From: CAZDVQ01 sp964508975
GTDB taxonomy: Bacteria > Bacteroidota > Bacteroidia > Chitinophagales > Saprospiraceae
Reading direction: 5' to 3'
DNA length: 64,000 nucleotides
Assembly (NCBI GenBank): GCA_964508975.1
Contig: CAZDVQ010000007.1
Span: forward strand, 1-64,000
Shown here: positions 58,196-64,000 of the stretch, piece by piece
Layout: the number at the start of each line of letters is the position of its first letter
Position numbering within the stretch: position 1 is the first letter of the stretch
Position numbers and translations under genes: made by a program
Notes under the pieces: generated by a model
Databases searched by the model: none
What the model saw: only the letters and a program-made list of their open reading frames with translations
What the model was told of the DNA's origin: nothing

Positions 58196-58219
58196 TTACC
58201 TCAAATCACATATCAGCCT

Positions 58220-59743
58220 ATGAAAAAGTTATCCTTACTGGCTTTGCTCTTGTGCGCGCAACTTGTTTCTCAAGCGCAATCTGAAATTGATGCTATCCGT
58301 TTTGCCCGTACCATGCCAGGCGGAACTGCCCGCTCCATTGGTGCAGGTGGCTCGTTCGGTGCTTTGGGTGCCGACTTATCTTCATTGAGCACCAACCCAG
58401 CAGGCCTAGGGTTTTACCGGAACTCAGACTTTGGCTTCACGGGGAATATCGCCACGGCAAACGCACTGTCAAGTTTCGACGGTAAAACGTACGACCAGAG
58501 CAGCACCCGCTTCCTAGTTCAAAATACCGGTGTGGTTTTCGCTAACGCCAACGAAGAAACCGATTGGAAAAGCTTTGGATTTGGTATCACCTATGATAAG
58601 GTAGCAAACTTTAACCAATCTTACCGTTGGCAAGGCAACTCTAAAGGTAGTATCGCTCAGGATTTCTTAAATCGTGCCAACGGGACCCAGTACATCGACC
58701 TGAAGCCTTATTACGAGCAGTTGGCCTACGACGGTTATATCATCGACAATACCTATACCCTCGACCCACTGACCTACGAGAGTTCTGTTGATACGAGCCT
58801 CAATACCTACAAAAATGAGCGTGTGACAACCAAGGGCGGCTTAAGTGAGTTAAACATAGGGTTTGGTGCCAACTACGACAACAAAATTTATTTCGGCGGT
58901 ACCTTCACCATGTCGTTCTTGAATTTTAGTTCTAGCAGAATTTACAGCGAAAGCGACCCTGATGATATCCACACCGACTTCGTTGAACTGTCGCTGAACG
59001 AGACCTACAGCACAGCCAACGCCCGCAACGATGCCTCTGAAAATGGCCAAGCAGTTGGTTTTAGCGGCAAATTTGGTATTATCTATCGCCCAAGCGCAAT
59101 TGCCCGTTTTGGCATAGCCGTGCATACGCCTACATTCTGGCCTATGCGCGATCGCTACAACGCCAATTTGGAATCGCAGGTTTATTACACGGCGCCCAAT
59201 AGTACGCGTCAATTGTACCAATCAAATGTAAGCCCCGACCAAGAAGGCCAATTCTTCTACCGTTTGCGTACCCCGATGCGTGCTACGGCCAGTGCTGCAT
59301 TCTTCGTTCAAAAGCAAGGTTTCTTAACCGCAGAGGTTGATTATGTGCCTTACGGCAGGACCCGTTTCAACTTTGGCGAGGAATCAGCCGATAACTTGGC
59401 TATCGAAGAATCATTGAACAGCACCATTTCGGCCAAGTATGCCGGTGCGGTCAACGTCCGCCTTGGTGGTGAGTATGCCTACAAAGCCTTCCGCTTGCGT
59501 GCGGGTTATGGCTTCTACGGCTCGCCATTTGGCAAGGACGTTCCGGATGCCGAGCAAGGTGTTTTGCATAGCCTTGCGGCGGGCATGGGTATCCGTGGTC
59601 GCTCTTTGTACCTCGATTTGGCCTACCAGCACCTCATTTCGCAGTTTACGCACATCCCATACTTGAACGCTGCCAATGCCCCGGTGGTTAATACTAAGAT
59701 GAACACGGGTAATATCGTTGTAACCTTGGGATTCCGTTTCTAA
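58220..59743 (+). CDS. FadL/OMPP1-like outer-membrane transport porin
   Basis: 507 aa from ATG 58220 with signal peptide (LSLLALLLCAQLVSQAQ). An ATG at 58154 is rejected, since it starts inside the hairpin and adds non-signal sequence. After the signal: ARTMPGGTARSIGAGGSFGALGADLSSLSTNPAGLGFYRNSDFGFTG, the FadL/OMPP1 N-terminal plug region with NPAG motif, then many beta-strands and the closing GNIVVTLGFRF. It should transport hydrophobic compounds across the outer membrane; the substrate is unknown. Confidence 0.85.
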   Translation: MKKLSLLALLLCAQLVSQAQSEIDAIRFARTMPGGTARSIGAGGSFGALGADLSSLSTNPAGLGFYRNSDFGFTGNIATANALSSFDGKTYDQSSTRFLVQNTGVVFANANEETDWKSFGFGITYDKVANFNQSYRWQGNSKGSIAQDFLNRANGTQYIDLKPYYEQLAYDGYIIDNTYTLDPLTYESSVDTSLNTYKNERVTTKGGLSELNIGFGANYDNKIYFGGTFTMSFLNFSSSRIYSESDPDDIHTDFVELSLNETYSTANARNDASENGQAVGFSGKFGIIYRPSAIARFGIAVHTPTFWPMRDRYNANLESQVYYTAPNSTRQLYQSNVSPDQEGQFFYRLRTPMRATASAAFFVQKQGFLTAEVDYVPYGRTRFNFGEESADNLAIEESLNSTISAKYAGAVNVRLGGEYAYKAFRLRAGYGFYGSPFGKDVPDAEQGVLHSLAAGMGIRGRSLYLDLAYQHLISQFTHIPYLNAANAPVVNTKMNTGNIVVTLGFRF

Positions 59744-59750
59744 GAGTATG

Positions 59751-59884
59751 TTTGGGGCTTCCCCCGTGCTGCGCACGGGGTCGCTCCGCTCCGGGTGCGC
59801 GTTGCTTAGTACTCGTAGCCGCCCAGGTTGGGCGGCTCTACTTCGCACCAGCCGCTGCGCGGCTGCCCTACGCGCAGCTAAGCC
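59751..59884 (+). repeat. GC-rich head/tail element 17 (head left)
   Basis: Head TTTGGGGCTTC, hairpin CCCCGTGC-TGC-GCACGGGG, core GTCGCTCCGCTCCGGGTGCG, inserted inverted repeat AGCCGCCCAGGTTGGGCGGCT (also in element 6), hairpin AGCCGC-TGC-GCGGCT, tail GCGCAGCTAAGCC. It follows the porin stop by 7 bases. With element 18 it forms a second empty tail-to-tail pair. Confidence 0.75.
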
Positions 59885-59922
59885 GAATAGTGAACTGTTT
59901 GTACACTACATGACGCATATTC

Positions 59923-60053
59923 GCGTGAGTGGCCTGGAGGGCGCCGCCAAAGGCGGCGGTGCGTAGCACGGAGCGAACAGCGAACCCCGGAAGGGCACGA
60001 CCCGAGCGTGTTGGGGCGCATTGCAATACGCCCCAAGGCGCGAGGGGCACGCC
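59923..60053 (-). repeat. GC-rich head/tail element 18 (head right)
   Basis: Tail GCGTGAGTGGCCTGGAGGGC, hairpin GCCGCC-AAA-GGCGGC, core GTGCGTAGCACGGAGCG and GCGAACCCCGGAAGG, hairpin TTGGGGCG-CATTGCAATA-CGCCCCAA (60011-60036), head GGCACGCC. It ends 28 bases before xseB, so it lies in or beside the xseB leader. It faces element 17 across 38 bases with no gene. Confidence 0.8.
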
Positions 60054-60081
60054 AACATAAAAATCCTTAATTCTATCCCGC

Positions 60082-60273
60082 ATGGATATCGAAAAATTAA
60101 GCTACGAAGAAGCCCTGGCCGCCTTGCAACAAATTGCACAGGCCTTGGAAGAAGCCAGTTTACCCGTGAACCTGCTGGCAGAAAAAGCCCAGACAGCCTC
60201 GCTCCTGGTACAACATTGCCGCGGGATTTTGCGCCAAGTTGAAACCGATTTGAGCCAAGTACTTGAACAATAG
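60082..60273 (+). CDS. xseB: Exodeoxyribonuclease VII small subunit
   Basis: 63 aa, the usual size. LSYEEALAALQQIAQALEEASLPVNLLAEKAQTASLLVQHCRGILRQVETDLSQVLEQ has the family pattern: SYEEALAxLxxI, the central ALE and the C-terminal CRxxL-x-VE. It forms the ExoVII complex with several small subunits per large subunit XseA, which degrades single-stranded DNA. No xseA is adjacent, in contrast to the common pairing. The promoter box of the next gene begins 3 bases after its stop. Confidence 0.88.
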   Translation: MDIEKLSYEEALAALQQIAQALEEASLPVNLLAEKAQTASLLVQHCRGILRQVETDLSQVLEQ

Positions 60274-60275
60274 CC

Positions 60276-60283
60276 TATCTTTG
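60276..60283 (+). promoter_or_regulatory. -7 box TATCTTTG for the TlpA-like gene
   Basis: Matches TAnnTTTG and lies 22 bases before the ATG at 60306. A TTTG at 60249-60252, within the end of xseB, is a possible -33 at a slightly long spacing of 23. Confidence 0.55.
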
Positions 60284-60305
60284 TGCAACTTACGTTGAAA
60301 AAAAT

Positions 60306-61706
60306 ATGAAAAATACCATCCTTTTATGGGCTTTGAGCCTATTGATTAGTGGCGCTTTGACAGCCCAAAAAAGCAAGGCGAACAAAGAAATCGTGATTAA
60401 CGGTAGCTTCCTGGAGCCCGACGGCTGTGGCCTACAAACCATCAGCCTTTGGTCGTGGAACGGTGCCATGCCCGAGGAATTGCTGCGCTCGCCCGTGGGC
60501 GTGAAAGACGGCAAATCGACGTTCAGCTTTACCCTGCCTGCCGGCAAAAAAGGTATTTACTACGTCGGTAACGACCCCCAGCAATTGAGCGTGCTGGTGC
60601 TCAACGGCGAGGATAAAATTACCCTGGGTGGTAGCTGTAAAATGCTGAACCAGATAAGCCCGAGCAACTCGGTGGCCAATGCACAATACAACAAGCTACT
60701 CGAAACCCAGCAGGCTCATTTCCAGGAGTTTATACAGTATATTAACCAATATCGCGGTGCGATGGGCAATGCTACAGCCATGGCACAAATTGATGCCCAA
60801 ATGGCGGGCCTCGATAAAAAGCGTTTGAACCTGTTGGATTCATTGAAAGCCAAAAACCCATTTTTGGCCAAAGTGGCTGGCATTAGCACCTACTTGAGCT
60901 ACCCGAACAACAAAAAAACGCCTACACAACCAGAGGGCGAATATTTTGCGCAGAACTTTTTCAAGTACGCCGATTTTGCCGACACCTCGCTGTGGCAAAT
61001 TCCCGCGCTGTTTGATAATGTAAAAACCTACGCCAGTAATATCCCCAAAGTGGGCTTATCGCAGGCCGACCAACAAAAATACATGGACGAGCTGCTCAGC
61101 CGCCTCGGTAAAGGTACAGGTAACCACCGCACTGTACTGTTTGGTTATGCTATCGGCAGCATGGATGTGCCCGAGGCCGAAACCAATTTTATGCGTTACG
61201 CTAAGGCTTACGTGACGACTTACCCGAACTTTAACCAACAAATGAGCGGCTTTTTACAAGAGCGCATCAACAGCATGACCGGTGTGGTAATCGGTGAACT
61301 CGCTCCTGAAATTGCCGACCTTACCCCAGAAGGCGATACCTTGAAACTGAGCGATTTGCGCGGTAAAGTTGTACTCATCGATTTTTGGGCAAGCTGGTGT
61401 GGCCCTTGCCGCAAGGCCAACCCACACCTGGTTGAGGTGTACGCCAAGTACAAAGACAAAGGCTTTGAAATCCTCGGCGTGAGCCTTGACCGCAGCAAAG
61501 ATGCTTGGATTAAAGCTATCGCGACCGATAACCTCACCTGGAAGCACCTCAGCGACCTCCAGCAATGGTCGAGCAAATGGGCCAGGTTATACAAGGTGAA
61601 CTCTATCCCGGCGGCTTTCTTGATCGGGCCAGATGGTAAAGTAATCGCCAAGCAAGTAAACCCTTACACGCTTGATGCAGAATTGAAGCGCATTTTTGGG
61701 GAATAA
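60306..61706 (+). CDS. TlpA-like periplasmic thioredoxin protein
   Basis: 466 aa with signal peptide (ILLWALSLLISGALTAQ). The N-terminal part is a beta-rich DUF4369-like domain (EIVINGSFLEPDGCGLQTISLW), followed by helices, and a TlpA/ResA-type thioredoxin domain at about 335-466: APEIADLTPEGDTLKLSDLRGKVVLIDFWASWCGPCRKANPHL (active site WCGPC) and VNSIPAAFLIGPDGKVIAKQ (cis-Pro). It should reduce disulfides in the periplasm, for example for cytochrome c maturation. A terminator follows immediately. Confidence 0.88.
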   Translation: MKNTILLWALSLLISGALTAQKSKANKEIVINGSFLEPDGCGLQTISLWSWNGAMPEELLRSPVGVKDGKSTFSFTLPAGKKGIYYVGNDPQQLSVLVLNGEDKITLGGSCKMLNQISPSNSVANAQYNKLLETQQAHFQEFIQYINQYRGAMGNATAMAQIDAQMAGLDKKRLNLLDSLKAKNPFLAKVAGISTYLSYPNNKKTPTQPEGEYFAQNFFKYADFADTSLWQIPALFDNVKTYASNIPKVGLSQADQQKYMDELLSRLGKGTGNHRTVLFGYAIGSMDVPEAETNFMRYAKAYVTTYPNFNQQMSGFLQERINSMTGVVIGELAPEIADLTPEGDTLKLSDLRGKVVLIDFWASWCGPCRKANPHLVEVYAKYKDKGFEILGVSLDRSKDAWIKAIATDNLTWKHLSDLQQWSSKWARLYKVNSIPAAFLIGPDGKVIAKQVNPYTLDAELKRIFGE

Positions 61707-61710
61707 AATA

Positions 61711-61750
61711 AAAAATGTGGGCGGGGAACATCCCTGCCCACATTTTTTTC
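61711..61750 (+). terminator. Intrinsic terminator after the TlpA-like gene
   Basis: Stem AATGTGGGC / GCCCACATT, with an inner GGG/CCC pairing, followed by seven T. Starts 5 bases after the stop codon. Confidence 0.92.
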
Positions 61751-61780
61751 GTTAATACGTACAAGTTTCAAAAACTTATC

Positions 61781-61788
61781 TATTTTTG
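61781..61788 (+). promoter_or_regulatory. -7 box TATTTTTG for rho
   Basis: Matches TAnnTTTG, directly after the terminator of the preceding gene. It implies a long leader of about 240 bases before the rho ATG at 62034. Confidence 0.5.
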
Positions 61789-62033
61789 CAGCGCCCTGAT
61801 GAAACGGGGCAATTCCGGGCGGCTGCCATATGTCGGACTAGGCAATCAAAATTCAATCAGCCCCTGTTTCACACTTTACCCGTTTTTTTGCTTGCAACTT
61901 GACTTCACCCACTAGGGTTCAAGTATTGTTTTTGCCCACAACCGATAGGCATAGGCTCTTTCCAAGCGCTTAAAAGCGGTATAAATTGAATTATTCCTGA
62001 TCAAATCTATATTTTAAAACCAAATAAGATTGT
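61789..62033 (+). promoter_or_regulatory. Long structured leader of rho
   Basis: About 245 untranslated bases. A hairpin can form between GCAGCGCCC (61788-61796) and GGGCGGCTGC (61817-61826, one bulge). The strand GAAACGGGGC (61801-61810) inside its loop could instead pair with GCCCCTGTTTC (61860-61870, one bulge). Two states are therefore possible. A third weak hairpin, CTTGA/TCAAG, is around 61899-61923. Long leaders upstream of rho that serve autoregulation are known in other bacteria; function here is inferred. No known riboswitch class is recognised. Confidence 0.4.
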
Positions 62034-63971
62034 ATGTATAATGTTACGCAGCTCAACGACATGTTGGTCCCAGAACTACGGGAAATAGCTGATAAACTGA
62101 ATGTGAAAGATTACCGAAAGCTTGCTAAAAAGGATTTGATATACCAGATTTTAGATCAACAGGCCACCATAGATTTTACGCCTACTACCAAAAACAAAAC
62201 AGAGGATAACACTGGCGAGCCCGAACGTGTAAAACGCACCTACACCAAACGTAAAAATGTGGATGCCCCAAGCGAAGAAAAACAAAACGATACGCCCAAT
62301 TTCGACGATATTCCTTTTGCACCAATCTTCCAAGATAAACCAAAGGCTCAAAAAGAAGCTCCCGTAAGCCCACCGCCACCGGTGGTGAAACAAACTCCAC
62401 CACCAGTAGCTCAAGAACAAACTGGCAATGATGAATTTGACGATTTCGACGAATTCAAACAAGGTGGCAAGAAAAATTTCAACTCCGACGATCGCCGCAA
62501 CCCCAAGAAGCCTATCGCTAAGCCCATGGGTAAGAAAGGCCACGACTTTGAAGACGATTTTGCCGATATATTAGGCAGCAAAAAACGCCCAGAAGTTAAA
62601 GAAACTCCTCAACCGCCGCAAGTACAAGCTCCACAATACCGGGAAGAACGTAAACCAGTTCCTCCACGGGAAGAATACCGCCGCGAAAAGCCCGTCTATA
62701 ATCGCGAAGAACGCGAGCCACGCTACCAACGCGAAGAAAGAGAGCCTCGTTACAACCGCGAGGAACGCGAAAACCGCTATAACCGCGAAGAACGCGAACC
62801 TAAAAACAACCCAAGCCACGAAAACCGCAATGCACCAAAGTTTGATGTAGAACTCGACGGTGCCGTATCAGGCCAAGGTGTACTTGAAATGATGCCCGAA
62901 GGTTTCGGTTTCTTGCGCTCTGCTGATTATAACTACGCTACTTCCCCCGACGATATCTTCGTGTCGCCCGCTCAGGTTAAAATGTACGGCCTCAAAACTG
63001 GTGATAACGTGAACGGTACCATTCGTCCACCACGCGAAGGCGAGAAATACTTTGCCCTCATCAAGGCTGATTTAATCAACGGCTCAAAACCAGAGGATAT
63101 CCGCGACCGTATTCCTTTCGATTACTTGACGCCACTTTTCCCAACCGAGAAATTCAAACTTTCCGACAACTCGTCTAAAAGCTTGTCTACCCGCATGGTC
63201 GATCTTTTCTCGCCCATCGGTAAAGGCCAACGTGGTCTAATTGTAGCACAACCTAAAACCGGTAAAACCTGGTTGCTCAAAGATATCGCTAACGCCATCG
63301 CTAAAAACCACCCCGAGACATACCTTATCGTGTTGTTGATTGACGAACGCCCTGAGGAAGTAACCGACATGGAGCGCAGCGTTAACGCAGAGGTCATCGG
63401 CTCAACCTTCGACGCACCGGCTGAAAACCACGTTCGGGTATCGCAAATCGTGCTCGAGAAAGCCAAACGCCTCGTAGAATGTGGCCAAGATGTGTGTATC
63501 CTGCTCGACTCTATCACCCGTTTGGCCCGTGCCTACAACACCGTGGCTCCTGCTAGCGGTAAAGTCCTCTCGGGTGGTGTTGAAGCCAACGCGCTGCACA
63601 AACCTAAACAATTCTTCGGCGCTGCCCGTAACATCGAAGGTGGTGGATCGCTCACCATCCTAGCCACCGCGCTTATCGATACAGGCTCGCGCATGGACGA
63701 GGTAATCTTCGAGGAATTCAAAGGTACCGGCAACATGGAGCTCCAGCTCGACCGTCGCCTAGCCAACAAACGCATCTACCCAGCGGTAGATTTGCTGGCT
63801 ACCAGCACCCGCCGCGACGACCTCTTGCTCGACCGCGACACGCTCCAACGCATGATTGTCCTCCGCAATTACCTTTCCGACATGAACGCCGAAGAGGCCA
63901 TGGACTTCCTGCTCAAACAAATGCGCAATACCCGGACCAACGAGGAATTCCTCCTGTCCATGAATCGCTAA
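62034..63971 (+). CDS. rho: Transcription termination factor Rho, with large insertion
   Basis: 645 aa, against 419 in E. coli. Residues 1-45 are the Rho N-terminal helical domain (LNDMLVPELREIADKLNVKDYRKLAKKDLIYQIL). Residues about 50-275 are a disordered insertion: acidic/proline-rich, then repeats of NREEREPRY. The cold-shock RNA-binding domain (GVLEMMPEGFGFLRSADYNY) and the RecA-like motor follow: Walker A PKTGKT (about 406), LLIDERPEEVTDMERSV, Walker B VCILLDSITRLARAYN, R-loop and Q-loop region. It ends transcription by moving on RNA. Bacteroidota Rho proteins commonly have such insertions. Confidence 0.97.
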   Translation: MYNVTQLNDMLVPELREIADKLNVKDYRKLAKKDLIYQILDQQATIDFTPTTKNKTEDNTGEPERVKRTYTKRKNVDAPSEEKQNDTPNFDDIPFAPIFQDKPKAQKEAPVSPPPPVVKQTPPPVAQEQTGNDEFDDFDEFKQGGKKNFNSDDRRNPKKPIAKPMGKKGHDFEDDFADILGSKKRPEVKETPQPPQVQAPQYREERKPVPPREEYRREKPVYNREEREPRYQREEREPRYNREERENRYNREEREPKNNPSHENRNAPKFDVELDGAVSGQGVLEMMPEGFGFLRSADYNYATSPDDIFVSPAQVKMYGLKTGDNVNGTIRPPREGEKYFALIKADLINGSKPEDIRDRIPFDYLTPLFPTEKFKLSDNSSKSLSTRMVDLFSPIGKGQRGLIVAQPKTGKTWLLKDIANAIAKNHPETYLIVLLIDERPEEVTDMERSVNAEVIGSTFDAPAENHVRVSQIVLEKAKRLVECGQDVCILLDSITRLARAYNTVAPASGKVLSGGVEANALHKPKQFFGAARNIEGGGSLTILATALIDTGSRMDEVIFEEFKGTGNMELQLDRRLANKRIYPAVDLLATSTRRDDLLLDRDTLQRMIVLRNYLSDMNAEEAMDFLLKQMRNTRTNEEFLLSMNR

Positions 63972-64000
63972 TAAGAGCTGTTTTTCACCGGAAGCTAAAG

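Noticed and set aside
320..60053. GC-rich elements as insertion sequences or MITEs with terminal inverted repeats
   Set aside because: Single copies have unlike ends (head and tail are not inverse repeats), no target-site duplication was visible by eye, and no transposase is nearby. The paired pattern is reported instead as its own finding.
1..64000. tRNA, rRNA, tmRNA or known riboswitches
   Set aside because: No cloverleaf with a TTCGAATCC-type arm, no rRNA core and no recognisable riboswitch core was found by reading; a covariance-model scan would be decisive.

Overview
The window is a chromosomal segment of a Bacteroidota bacterium. The evidence is a SusC/SusD pair, two secreted proteins with C-terminal domains like those handled by the type IX secretion system (T9SS), many promoters with the Bacteroidota -7 motif TAnnTTTG, a long NusB (312 aa), a Rho with a large Arg/Glu-rich insertion, and type III pantothenate kinase. 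A Saprospirales- or Chitinophagales-like lineage is plausible, but that is inference. No rRNA, tRNA, CRISPR array, integrase or transposase gene was seen.

Layout. 1-8.2 kb: PhoD-like phosphatase; TPR protein, beta-barrel, coaX and AhpD-like run; YjgR-type ATPase; DUF1272. 8.6-10.8 kb: PLP-dependent decarboxylase and GT2 glycosyltransferase. 10.9-27.5 kb: a polysaccharide utilisation locus that looks specific for laminarin or another beta-glucan. It has a one-piece propeller/HTH sensor-regulator, a secreted glycan-binding T9SS protein, SusC, SusD, a PKD lipoprotein, a GH16 lipoprotein, a GH3 beta-glucosidase and an SLC5-type sugar transporter. The surface proteins would bind and cut the polymer, SusCD would import oligosaccharides, GH3 would release glucose and the symporter would take it up. 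27.7-29.6 kb: a AAA ATPase plus a PIN-like nuclease gene broken by an in-frame TAA. 29.9-32.5 kb: two DEAD-box helicases. 32.7-35.1 kb: an AT-rich EcoRII-like restriction-modification pair. 35.5-41.7 kb: SPFH protein, thioredoxin protein, EEP hydrolase, rhomboid protease, TatC and an OmpA lipoprotein. 42-55 kb: DUF2147, a small acidic protein, NadB, OmpA with TSP3 repeats, NusB, FolD, a large propeller-like membrane protein, an L-type-lectin T9SS protein, a lipoprotein and an M23 peptidase. 55.4-64 kb: AlaRS, FadL-like porin, XseB, TlpA-like protein and Rho.

The most unusual feature is a family of 17 GC-rich intergenic elements of roughly 100-240 bp, each with a head (T-run then GGGCGT) and a tail (usually GCAGCTAACGC or CCCTAACGC). 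Their orientations alternate almost perfectly along the window. They therefore form tail-inward brackets around the decarboxylase/GT2 pair, the PKD lipoprotein, the AAA-PIN cassette, the EcoRII-like system and the OmpA-TSP3 gene. Two further pairs are empty. Head-inward intervals hold mostly core genes. This suggests that the elements mark or create sites of cassette gain and loss, or that they are paired RNA-level structures. I know of no named family that matches them, and no search was possible.
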